Shown here: one piece after another, positions 38,202 to 46,886 of the stretch
Numbering within the stretch: the stretch's first letter is position 1
Layout of the letters: every line of letters starts with the position of its first letter
Assembly (NCBI GenBank): GCA_031549185.1
Contig: JAVBQG010000019.1
Span: 1-47,026, forward strand
Length of the DNA stretch: 47,026 bases
From: JAVBQG01 sp031549185
Lineage (GTDB): Bacteria; Synergistota; Synergistia; Synergistales; Synergistaceae
Reading direction: 5' to 3'
Position numbers and translations under genes: made by a program
Notes under the pieces: model-generated
Told to the model about the DNA's origin: nothing
Databases searched by the model: none
What the model saw: only the letters and a program-made list of their open reading frames with translations

Positions 38202-40571
38202 CTACCCCCTCGCTCCCACGGGGCTCTCGTCACCGTACGAGCCCTCCAAATCGCCGAGCAGCTCCTGCTGCTTGTTCAGGAAGCTGTAGAGGCCGTTCTG
38301 TTTCAGCAGTTCGTCGTGCGTACCCCGCTCGATGATCCTGCCGCGATCCATGGCGATGATGAAATCGGAACTGCGTACGGTGGAGAGCCTATGCGCGATG
38401 ATGAAGACAGTGCGTCCTTTGCAGATCTTTTTCAGATTACCCTGAATGATCCGCTCCGACTCGTAGTCGAGGGCGCTGGTCGCTTCGTCGAAGATCAGGA
38501 TGCGGGGATCGGTCAACAGGGTCCGGGCGATGGCGATCCTCTGCCTCTGTCCACCGGAGAGGGAGGAACCGCGTTCGCCGACCGGCGTGTCGTAACCGTC
38601 GGGCAGCTCCAGGATGAAATCATGCGCGCCCGCCAGTTTGGCGACGGCGATGACCTTCTCGAGCGGCGCGGCGGTGTCCACCACCGCGATGTTGTCCCGC
38701 ACGGTGCCGTTGAACAAAAAGTTCTCCTGCAGCACGACGCCGATCTGCCTTCTCAGCCACACAGGGTCGATCTGCGCGAGGTCGATCCCGTCGACCAACA
38801 CCCGCCCCTGCAGGGGAACGTAGAAGCGCTGTACCAGTTTCGTCAGCGTACTCTTGCCGGAGCCCGAGCGCCCGACGATGCCGACGGTCGAACCAGGGGG
38901 GATGATGAGGCTGATGTCGTCCAGGATCGGCGGCCCGTCGAGGCGGTAACGGAAACCGACGTGTTCGAACTCGACCTTGCCGTTGATCCGCCCGAGGGAG
39001 CTTCGTCCCGGCGAACTGTCCGGCTCGGCGGGGAAGTTGAGCACGTCGCCGAGCCGCTCGATGGAGAGCCGCACCTGTTGAAAATCCTGCCAGAGGGTGG
39101 CAAGGCGCAGGATCGGTTCTGTGACACGCCCGGCGAGCATCTGAAAGGCGATGAGCTGTCCGACTGTGAATTTCCCCTCCATCACCATGCGCGCACCGAA
39201 CCAGAGTATGGCGAGGCTTGACAGTTTCTGAATCAGTTGCGCGGAGCTGCCCGCGCAGGAGCCGAGGAACCCGGCCTTGAAGGAGGCCCGTACGTAGTTG
39301 GCGAGCAACCCCTCCCAGCGATGGTTGAGCTGCGGTTCGATGGCGAGGCTCTTGACCGTCTGGATACCCGTCACCATCTCGACCAGGTACGACTGCGACT
39401 CCGCGTTGCAGGCGAATTTTTTGTTCAGCCGCTCGCGCAGAACCGGCGTCACGGCGATCGAGAGAGCGATGAAAAACGGCATCGCCGCCAGGGAGATCAG
39501 CGTCAACTTCGGACTGTACCAGAACATGACGGCGATGAAGACGACGGTGAAGATGAGATCGAGCACGACCGTGAGCGCGGTGCCCGTGATGAACGATCGT
39601 ATGTTCTCCAGTTCCCTCACGCGCGCGATCGTCGTGCCGACAGTTCGTGCCTCGAAGAAGGGCAGAGGCAGGGCGAGCAGATGTTTGAACAGTTTTGCCC
39701 CTAAAATCACGTCGACGCGGTTCGTGGTGTGCGAGAAGAGATACGTCCGCGTGATCCCGAGGATCATCTCGAACACGTTGATGACGACCAGGCCGATGAC
39801 GAGAATGTCGAGCGTCGAGAGCCCCTTGTGGATGAGCACCTTGTCGATGATGACCTGTGAAAAGAGCGGCGTGATGAGTCCGAAGCTCTGCAGGAAGAAC
39901 GAGCCGATGAATACCTCGCTCAAGTGCCGCTTGAAGCGCAGGACGACCGGCAGGAACCAGCCAATGCCGAACTTCTTGCTTAGGCCTTCGAGAGAGAAGC
40001 GCCGAGCCAGTGGAATCGCCGTGCCGCTCCACTGCTCGGCGAGCTGGGCGAAGCTCCACACAAAGGGGCGTTTTTCGCGCGGATGGAAGAGCATGACGCG
40101 CCCCTCCGGCGGCGTCGAAGCCCCGTCCTTGCATTCGCCCTCGCAGGCGTCGCATTTGTCGGGGTCCTTGCGCTCGGCACGCAGAAGAACATAGACATCC
40201 CCATCCTCACAGAGCAACAGCGTCGGCTGCGGCAGTTTGTCGAGGCGATCCAGCGATGTCTCGATCTTCTTGGCCTTGAGCCCGATCTTCTTGGCTGCAC
40301 GAAGGAGCGTGATGGGGATCTCGTCCACCTCGCGCGAAGGGAATGCGCGGCACAACGCCTCCGGATCCGCGGGCAATCCCGTCACGCGAGCCGCCGTCGC
40401 AAGACAGATGAGCGCCATTTCCACGGGAGAGGGAACCAGGGGCACCACGGGTGGTGTGTGGTTCTCCCGGTCCTCCGTTGCGTCGGGGGTAGTTCCCCCT
40501 ATATTGATCTCTTCGGCATTTTTCGCCGTTTTTATTGGATCGTGAGATTTATCTATCCGGTCGTCCATCAT
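38202..40571 (-). CDS. hlyB: Type I secretion ABC transporter (HlyB-like) with degenerate C39 domain
   Basis: A 789-residue exporter. An N-terminal C39-like domain (about 50-190) is followed by a six-helix membrane domain (about 215-500) and an ATPase domain with Walker A GRSGSGKST, Q-loop LQENFLF, signature LSGGQRQRI, Walker B ILIFDEATSALD and the H-loop His in IIAHRLST. In the peptidase-like domain the position of the catalytic Cys appears to be Met (VEMALICL), so it should bind and not cleave its cargo, as HlyB does for RTX proteins. An unusual insert CDACEGEC lies in this domain. ATG 40571 has TAGGAG 6 bases upstream. It is the first gene of the secretion operon. Confidence 0.93.
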   Translation of the reverse strand: MMDDRIDKSHDPIKTAKNAEEINIGGTTPDATEDRENHTPPVVPLVPSPVEMALICLATAARVTGLPADPEALCRAFPSREVDEIPITLLRAAKKIGLKAKKIETSLDRLDKLPQPTLLLCEDGDVYVLLRAERKDPDKCDACEGECKDGASTPPEGRVMLFHPREKRPFVWSFAQLAEQWSGTAIPLARRFSLEGLSKKFGIGWFLPVVLRFKRHLSEVFIGSFFLQSFGLITPLFSQVIIDKVLIHKGLSTLDILVIGLVVINVFEMILGITRTYLFSHTTNRVDVILGAKLFKHLLALPLPFFEARTVGTTIARVRELENIRSFITGTALTVVLDLIFTVVFIAVMFWYSPKLTLISLAAMPFFIALSIAVTPVLRERLNKKFACNAESQSYLVEMVTGIQTVKSLAIEPQLNHRWEGLLANYVRASFKAGFLGSCAGSSAQLIQKLSSLAILWFGARMVMEGKFTVGQLIAFQMLAGRVTEPILRLATLWQDFQQVRLSIERLGDVLNFPAEPDSSPGRSSLGRINGKVEFEHVGFRYRLDGPPILDDISLIIPPGSTVGIVGRSGSGKSTLTKLVQRFYVPLQGRVLVDGIDLAQIDPVWLRRQIGVVLQENFLFNGTVRDNIAVVDTAAPLEKVIAVAKLAGAHDFILELPDGYDTPVGERGSSLSGGQRQRIAIARTLLTDPRILIFDEATSALDYESERIIQGNLKKICKGRTVFIIAHRLSTVRSSDFIIAMDRGRIIERGTHDELLKQNGLYSFLNKQQELLGDLEGSYGDESPVGARG

Positions 40572-40578
40572 AGGATGC

Positions 40579-40632
40579 TCCTATACGCTCGCCTGATGGA
40601 AAACGCTCGGCTAAGGGAAAACACTCGGCTAA
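40579..40632. repeat. Three tandem 18-bp repeats in the hlyB leader
   Basis: On the plus strand TCCTATACGCTCGCCTGA (40579-40596), TGGAAAACGCTCGGCTAA (40597-40614) and GGGAAAACACTCGGCTAA (40615-40632) are consecutive units of exactly 18 bp. The latter two differ at two bases and the first is more diverged. They lie in the untranslated leader, and the repeat nearest hlyB overlaps its ribosome-binding site. Confidence 0.6.
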
Positions 40633-40735
40633 AAACAATTGATGAACATACTGTCGAAACCCGATTGCATTGAAAAACTTAATATCGATATGCATCATAT
40701 ACAATCGCAGGTGGTGAAGGGTTTGAAGTATCTTT

Positions 40736-40764
40736 CTTATAACAGATATATCCGTATACGTCAA
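40736..40764 (-). promoter_or_regulatory. Promoter of the hlyB-hlyD-tolC operon
   Basis: On the minus strand TTGACG (40759-40764), a 17-bp spacer and TATAAG (40736-40741) form a strong promoter about 165 bp upstream of hlyB. It lies just beyond the terminator of the RTX gene, so the transporter genes can be expressed independently of the interrupted RTX gene. Confidence 0.65.
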
Positions 40765-40800
40765 TTTTAAACGCCCAGCTCCCTCTTCGGCTTTCATGAA

Positions 40801-40841
40801 GAAAGGAGATGCGAGGATTTATCCGCCTCGCATCTCCTTTC
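40801..40841 (-). terminator. Strong terminator after the RTX gene
   Basis: GAAAGGAGATGCGAGG (40801-40816) pairs perfectly with CCTCGCATCTCCTTTC (40826-40841), a 16-bp stem with a 9-base loop, 27 bases after the RTX stop codon. On the minus strand it is followed by TTCATG, a short T stretch. Confidence 0.8.
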
Positions 40842-40868
40842 GATAACGCTTGTCAAGCCGGGAAGACT

Positions 40869-43800
40869 CTATGCACTCTTCAGCTGTTCCTCGGAGAAAT
40901 AGTTCTCGACAGCGCTCTCCGTCGACGCTGACACCGTGTACAAACCGCCGGCCGATGCGGCACTGCCCACAAGGTCGCAAACCTGTTCCGTCGTGTCTCC
41001 GTCGAACTGCAGCGATGCGACCGCGATGTCCACGTCAAGCTGCGACGCCGAGAAGTCGCCCGCCGTGACGACCTCCGGCTCGTTCATGATCGACGCCAGC
41101 GAGGGATCACTGGTCCAATCGGTCGGAGTGGCTGCCAGAGAGGCGAGCTCGTCGCCCTCTTCCCCGTAGCGATACGATGCCTGGACTCCGTCGGCTGAAT
41201 CGAAGGCAGATGAGAACATAGAGGCGTCTTCACCGTTTTCGTTCATTGTGGCAGAGAAAAGCCCCATCTCGCCTTCTTCCGCCTGTCCATCGACGACGGG
41301 TGCTGTGCTGAAGGGCTGCTTCGTGCCGGCGACAATCTGGTTTACATCCTGCCGCGTCCAGACGGTGCTATCGGCGAACCTGACCTCGTTGAGCTGACTA
41401 CTTTCTCCCGAATGCCAATCTTTCACTGTGATCGTCTCGCTGCTGCCCATCAGGAAGAGCAGGTTATTGCCGTTACGCGAAATCTGTACGTTTGTCGGAT
41501 TTACACCCTCGCCGATCTCCAGAACGCCGGAATAGGATGCTCTGTTTTTATAGTCGTAGATCGTATCGTTACCGTCACCTGGATTCCAGATATACGTATC
41601 ATGTCCGATACCACCCTCCAGATAGTCGCCGCCCGCTCCGCCGATCAACGTATCGTTGCCGGTTTCACCATAGAGGCAATCGTTGCCTTCTCCGCCGTAC
41701 AGGGTATCGTTGCCGGTACCGCCGTTGAGCGTATCATCGCCGGCTCCGCCGATCAGGATATCGTTCGTCTCGTATCCGTTAATTACATCGTCCCCGTCAG
41801 TACCCGTTAAAACTGGTTTCATCGCGTTGATCTGAGCTTTGCTCCAGGCAGTACCATCCGCAAACCGAACCTCGTTTAGCTGGTAGCCATCGTTGACATA
41901 CCAATCCTTCACCGAGACCGCTTCGCCGGTGCCCATCAGAAGGAGCAGGCTATTGCCGTTGCGTGAAATCTGTACGTTGGCTGGATTGACACCCTCGCCG
42001 ATCTCCAGAACGCTGGAATAGGAGGCTCTGTTCTTCTGGTCGTAGATCGTATCGTTACCGTCACCTGGATTCCAGACATACGTATCATGTCCGATACCAC
42101 CCTCCAGATAGTCGTCGCCCGCTCCGCCGATCAACGTATCGTTGCCGTTTCCGCCGTACAGCTTGTCGTTGCCATCACCGCCGTACAGGGTATCGTTGCC
42201 GACACCGCCGTTGAGGGTGTCGTCCCCAGTTCCGCCGATCAGCGTGTCATGCCCGTCGCCGCCATTGAGCGTATCGTTACCCGCTCCCCCGATAAGAAGG
42301 TCGTTCGTCGAGTAGCCGTTGATCACATCGTCCCCATCGGTGCCGCGCGACACTACCATCTTCGCGTTGATATCCGCGTTTGTCAGCGTCGTCCCATTTG
42401 CAAACTCGAGCTTGTTGACCTGGTGGTATGTGTTGGCGTACCAGTCCTTCACGGTGATCCTCTCGCCGCTCTCGCCGACGATCATGATCAGGTTGTCACC
42501 CGATCTTGAGATCTCGAGGTTGTCCGCGGAGACACCTTCTCCCAGTTTGAGGAGTGTGGCGCCGTAGTAACTATGGTCGTAGATCGTGTCGTTGCCATCG
42601 CCGAGATTCCAGATGTAGGTGTCAGCTCCTGTGCCACCTTCGAGGTAATCGTCGCCTTTGCCGCCGATCAGCGTGTCGTGACCATCTCCGCCGTACAACT
42701 TGTCGTTACCTGTACCCCCGATAAGAAGGTCGTTCGTCGAGTAGCCGTTGATCACATCGTCCCCATCGGTGCCGCGCGACACTACCATCTTCGCGTTGAT
42801 GTCCGCGTTCGTCAGCGTCGTCCCATCTGCAAACTCGAGCTTGTTGACCTGGTAGTATGTGCTGGCGTACCAGCCCTTCACGGTGATCCTCTCGCCGCTC
42901 TCGCCGACGATCATGATCAGGTTGTCACCCGACCTTGTGATCTCGAGGTTGTCCGCGGAGACACCTTCTCCCAGTTTGAGGAGTGTGGCACCGTAGTAAC
43001 TATGGTCGTAGATCGTGTCGTTGCCATCGCCAAGGTTCCAGATGTAGGTGTCAGCTCCTGTGCCACCTTCGAGGTAATCGTCGCCCTTGCCGCCGATGAG
43101 CGTGTCATGCCCGTCGCCGCCATTGAGTGTATCGTTGCCCGCTCCGCCGATGAGAAGATCATTCGTGCTGTAACCATTGATCACATCGTCCCCGTCAGTA
43201 CCCGTTAAAACAGGCTTCATCGCGTTGACCTGTGCTGCCGTCCAAACCGTGCCGTCGGCGAATTGGACTTCGGCAAGTTGATACCAGGAACTAGAATACC
43301 AATCCTTCACCGTGATCGTCTCGTCGTTGCCCATCAGGAAGATCAAGTTGTAGCCATTGCGGGTAATCTGTACACCCGCCGGGTCGACTCCCTCTCCGAT
43401 CTTCAGGATGTTTGTGTCATACACCCCGCCGCCGCTGTAAAGATAATCGCTGATTGTGTCGTTGCCATCGCCAGGGTTCCAGATGTACGTGTCGCTGCCC
43501 CGACCGCCCTCCAGGTAATCATCGCCGGCTCCGCCGGTCAGCGTATCGCGGCCATCGCCACTGTAGATCTTGTCGTTTCCGTCGCCACCGTAGATGATAT
43601 CGTTCGTGCTGTAGCCCGTGATCGTGTCGTCGCCATCCGTGCCGTAAAGAACCGGCGACATTGCGTTGATCTGTGCGCTGCTCCAGGCGCTTCCGTCCGC
43701 GAACTCGATCTTCTCCAGCGGGTTGCACAAGCTCGAATACCAGCCCTGAACCGTAACGCGCTCCTTCTCCTCGCCGATGATCATAATCAGATCGCTGCCG

Positions 43801-46800
43801 TTGCGCGTGATCTCGATGTCCTCGGCGCTGACTCCCTCGCCCAGTTTAAGAACACCCGACCAGCCGTAGGCGATATTTGCGCTGTGAGCATCATTGATCG
43901 TGTCGTTTCCGTCACCCTTGTTCCAGATGTACGTGTCCTTGCCATCTCCACCTTCGAGGTAGTCGTCGCCCTTCCCGCCGATGAGAGTGTCGTTGCCGTA
44001 ACCGCCGTACAGCTTGTCGTTGCCGGCACCGCCGTAGAGCACATCGCTCGTGTTGTAGCCCGTAATCGTGTCGTCGCCATCCGTGCCGCGAAGAACCGGC
44101 GACATCGCGTTGATCTGTGCGCTGCTCCAGACACTTCCGTCCGCGAACTCGATCTTCTCCAGCGGGTTGCACGAGCTCGAATACCAACCCTGGACCGTAA
44201 CGCGTTCCTTCTCCTCGCCGATGATCATGATCAGATCGCTGCCGTTGCGTGTGATCTCGATGTCCTCGGCGCTGACTCCCTCGCCCAGCTTGAGAATACC
44301 CGACCAGCCGTAGGCGATATTTGCGCTGTGACCATCATTGATCGTGTCGTTTCCGTCGCCCTTGTTCCAGATGTACGTGTCCTTGCCATCTCCACCTTCG
44401 AGATAGTCGTCGCCCTTCCCGCCGATGAGGGTGTCGTTGCCGGCTCCGCCGTAGAGCTTGTCGTTGCCCTCTCCACCAAGTAGGGTATCGGTTCCAGCCC
44501 CTCCGCTGAGCGTGTCGTTGCCGGCTCCACCGATCAGGATTTCGTTTGTCTCGTATCCGTTAATCACATCGTCCCCGTCCGTACCTGTCAAAATTGGAGT
44601 CATCGCGTTGACCTGTGCGGCCGTCCAGACCGTGCCGTCAGCAAACCGGACTTCGGAGAGCTGATCCAATGCGCCGGAATACCAGTTCTTCACCGTGATC
44701 GTCTCGTTGTTGCCCATCAGGAAGATCAGGTTGTATCCATTGCGGGTAATCTGTACGCTCGTCGGATCGACTCCCTCTCCGATCGTCAGAATGTTTGTAT
44801 CATAAACGCCGTTGCCGCTGTAAAGAAAATCGCTGATCGTATCGTTGCCGTCACCAGGGTTCCAGATATACGTATCGTTGCCCCTACCGCCTTCCAGGTA
44901 ATCGTCGCCGGCGCCGCCAGTCAGCGTGTCGTGGCCATCGCCACCATACAGTTTATCGTTTCCGTCCCCACCATAGAGGATATCGTTACCGGCTCCACCA
45001 TTCAGTGTGTCCTCGCCGACCCCGCCATATAAGGTATCATTTCCACTGCCACCGGTCAGGACGTCGTCTCCACTCGAACCGACAAGTTCGGAATTTTTAT
45101 TGGTGCCGGTGAGATTGATGTTGACCTTGAAAGCGTTATCGAAAAGGGTCGCCAGTGAAGGATCGATCTCTGCCAGGCTGGCCTTAACATCGCTCAATCC
45201 TTGCAGCGTAATATCGTTCCCATACCCCAGATCGATAAACAATTTCGCGAACTCTGTAAGTTTCGCTTCGGCTTGTATGGGGTCTGAGGCATACAGGGGC
45301 TGCAACAGTTGCGATATCTCAGTCAGGTCGTAATATGCCTTTCCTTCAACAAAATCAAAACCAATCAAAATAGAATCAAAAAATTCTTTATAGTGCGTCT
45401 GCTCCATCAACTCAGCATAATATTGAGTCGCGATATCACTATAAATCTTATTCAACATAGCCGCAGCATTGACATTGGGGTTCCCGGTCTTATCAACACC
45501 GGTAAAAGGCTCACCATAAAAAAGCTCCAGGAAACCGAGCCTGCGCGAGTCGAAATTCGATCCGCGGTTCGCCGTCGATGCGTTGTTCAGCTCTCCCCAC
45601 ATATATAAAATTTCGTTGAGCAGCGCTTTACGGGCGGTTTCATCCGTTTCCGTCCCAAAATTCTCGAGCAGTGTCTTCAACGCTCCACTGTCGTCGCGCA
45701 TCATCGTCTGGTGCAGTGAGTAGAGATTTCCCATGCCGGAGAGATTTGCCATAGCCGCTACTTCTTCCGAGACCTCGAGGCGCTCTACTTGCATGGAGTA
45801 CATGGTGTCACGTTCGAGCAGAAGTTCGGAAACCGTTCCGACCTCTCCGTCATCCCACGTAAACGATCCCGTGAAGTTAAACGTATTGCCGAATTCGTCG
45901 ATCGTTCCGTCGAAGATGGCGCTCAAGTTAATCGAGCTGATGCCCAGCTCTTCAAGAGTTTTAAATTCATCCGCGCCGATTGCGCCGTCGTCATCGAAGT
46001 CGGCCCACATCATCAGATTTGCATACAGCGCGTCGTTCGCGTCGATGACACCGTCACCATTGTCGTCGAGATCGGCCAGAGCGGCAAAACCGCCGGATGC
46101 CTTTGTGCCGTCCTTCAATATCGTCTGATCGCCGAAGAGTTCCGAACCGTCGTTGATAATACCGTCACCGTTGCGATCCATAACGAGAACGCCATCGCCA
46201 CCACCGGCCCAGGATGTATACTCGGCAAACCCGTTTCCATCGAGATCAAAAAAACCTTTGCGAGAAACATCAACCTTACCGTCTCGGTCCAGATCAAACA
46301 TCAATGGATCAGTGCGAGGCGGGTTGATATTCCCACAGTCATGCCAGTCATCCTTTGTTGGAGTAGATGAATTTGCCTTATCTGGGTTTCGATCAGAATT
46401 TTCTTTACTATTATTTCCACTATTTCCTGGGGGACTACTAGGGTTTGTCATGTGATTAAAAATCGCAGAACCGATAATATGGCCACTTGTCCAACCAGCA
46501 TTAAACCCAATAGCAGCCCCAGGAACGTTACCTACAACCGCTCCAATTGCACCACCCCAAATCCCACCCCCAATACACCAACCTATCGTCCAGATATATT
46601 TTGCAAAGTTTATCTGTGCGGACTTATTACGATCATAATCAGCTAAGAATTGAAGTATCTCAGTTCCCATGAAAACACTCGTTGAAACTTTTGGCATTTT
46701 AATGGACCTTAGCGCAATTTCTGCCTCCGCCTGGTTTTCAATACAATACTCAGCAAAACCCTTTGCAAATCCAACAAGAAATTCACCACTATTAAGATTT

Positions 46801-46886
46801 TCCTTAGCCGCAACAGGATTATCTGAGTGACGAGCTATCTCATTCACTAAATCATCCCATGGCGAAGTCAAATCAATTGCGCCGCG
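40869..46886 (-). CDS. Very large RTX calcium-binding exoprotein with glycine-zipper N-terminal region, 5' end cut by an IS
   Basis: About 2000 residues remain. Counting from the cut end, a polar region is followed by a glycine-zipper segment (GGGIWGGAIGAVVG with AAIGFNAGWTSGHIIGSAI). Then come a Ser/Asn/Pro linker, five EF-hand-like Ca loops (DLDRDGKVD, DRNGDGIIND, DDNGDGVID, DFDDDGAIG among them), a roughly 280-residue helical region, and eight RTX modules. Each module has GGxGxDxL nonapeptides, a DTYIWNxGDGNDTI strand and a following domain ending FADGTxW. The last 40-50 residues, ending FSEEQLKSA, should hold the uncleaved type I secretion signal. The reading frame continues to 46988 only by running antisense through the IS end, so that start is spurious. 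The cargo of the adjacent hlyBD-tolC system is almost certainly this protein. Confidence 0.88.
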   Translation of the reverse strand, partial: RGAIDLTSPWDDLVNEIARHSDNPVAAKENLNSGEFLVGFAKGFAEYCIENQAEAEIALRSIKMPKVSTSVFMGTEILQFLADYDRNKSAQINFAKYIWTIGWCIGGGIWGGAIGAVVGNVPGAAIGFNAGWTSGHIIGSAIFNHMTNPSSPPGNSGNNSKENSDRNPDKANSSTPTKDDWHDCGNINPPRTDPLMFDLDRDGKVDVSRKGFFDLDGNGFAEYTSWAGGGDGVLVMDRNGDGIINDGSELFGDQTILKDGTKASGGFAALADLDDNGDGVIDANDALYANLMMWADFDDDGAIGADEFKTLEELGISSINLSAIFDGTIDEFGNTFNFTGSFTWDDGEVGTVSELLLERDTMYSMQVERLEVSEEVAAMANLSGMGNLYSLHQTMMRDDSGALKTLLENFGTETDETARKALLNEILYMWGELNNASTANRGSNFDSRRLGFLELFYGEPFTGVDKTGNPNVNAAAMLNKIYSDIATQYYAELMEQTHYKEFFDSILIGFDFVEGKAYYDLTEISQLLQPLYASDPIQAEAKLTEFAKLFIDLGYGNDITLQGLSDVKASLAEIDPSLATLFDNAFKVNINLTGTNKNSELVGSSGDDVLTGGSGNDTLYGGVGEDTLNGGAGNDILYGGDGNDKLYGGDGHDTLTGGAGDDYLEGGRGNDTYIWNPGDGNDTISDFLYSGNGVYDTNILTIGEGVDPTSVQITRNGYNLIFLMGNNETITVKNWYSGALDQLSEVRFADGTVWTAAQVNAMTPILTGTDGDDVINGYETNEILIGGAGNDTLSGGAGTDTLLGGEGNDKLYGGAGNDTLIGGKGDDYLEGGDGKDTYIWNKGDGNDTINDGHSANIAYGWSGILKLGEGVSAEDIEITRNGSDLIMIIGEEKERVTVQGWYSSSCNPLEKIEFADGSVWSSAQINAMSPVLRGTDGDDTITGYNTSDVLYGGAGNDKLYGGYGNDTLIGGKGDDYLEGGDGKDTYIWNKGDGNDTINDAHSANIAYGWSGVLKLGEGVSAEDIEITRNGSDLIMIIGEEKERVTVQGWYSSLCNPLEKIEFADGSAWSSAQINAMSPVLYGTDGDDTITGYSTNDIIYGGDGNDKIYSGDGRDTLTGGAGDDYLEGGRGSDTYIWNPGDGNDTISDYLYSGGGVYDTNILKIGEGVDPAGVQITRNGYNLIFLMGNDETITVKDWYSSSWYQLAEVQFADGTVWTAAQVNAMKPVLTGTDGDDVINGYSTNDLLIGGAGNDTLNGGDGHDTLIGGKGDDYLEGGTGADTYIWNLGDGNDTIYDHSYYGATLLKLGEGVSADNLEITRSGDNLIMIVGESGERITVKGWYASTYYQVNKLEFADGTTLTNADINAKMVVSRGTDGDDVINGYSTNDLLIGGTGNDKLYGGDGHDTLIGGKGDDYLEGGTGADTYIWNLGDGNDTIYDHSYYGATLLKLGEGVSADNLEISRSGDNLIMIVGESGERITVKDWYANTYHQVNKLEFANGTTLTNADINAKMVVSRGTDGDDVINGYSTNDLLIGGAGNDTLNGGDGHDTLIGGTGDDTLNGGVGNDTLYGGDGNDKLYGGNGNDTLIGGAGDDYLEGGIGHDTYVWNPGDGNDTIYDQKNRASYSSVLEIGEGVNPANVQISRNGNSLLLLMGTGEAVSVKDWYVNDGYQLNEVRFADGTAWSKAQINAMKPVLTGTDGDDVINGYETNDILIGGAGDDTLNGGTGNDTLYGGEGNDCLYGETGNDTLIGGAGGDYLEGGIGHDTYIWNPGDGNDTIYDYKNRASYSGVLEIGEGVNPTNVQISRNGNNLLFLMGSSETITVKDWHSGESSQLNEVRFADSTVWTRQDVNQIVAGTKQPFSTAPVVDGQAEEGEMGLFSATMNENGEDASMFSSAFDSADGVQASYRYGEEGDELASLAATPTDWTSDPSLASIMNEPEVVTAGDFSASQLDVDIAVASLQFDGDTTEQVCDLVGSAASAGGLYTVSASTESAVENYFSEEQLKSA
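41330..45080 (-). repeat. Tandem array of eight RTX modules (coding)
   Basis: Module boundaries, marked by the coding sequence of GTDGDD, fall near 41790, 42325, 42755, 43185, 43620, 44060 and 44570. Spacings are about 430-540 bp. The neighbouring modules at about 42300-42730 and 42730-43160 are nearly identical at DNA level, as are those at about 43620-44050 and 44060-44490, indicating recent duplication. The array is protein-coding throughout. Confidence 0.75.

Noticed and set aside
40549..40797. 82-codon minus-strand frame in the hlyB leader
   Set aside because: It begins upstream of the promoter, lacks a ribosome-binding site and overlaps the hlyB start. Its only interesting part is the 18-bp repeat, listed separately.
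41330..45080. Regularly repeated DNA that could suggest a CRISPR array or satellite
   Set aside because: The repeats are in frame, encode RTX nonapeptide modules and vary as coding sequence does; repeat and spacer lengths do not fit a CRISPR array.
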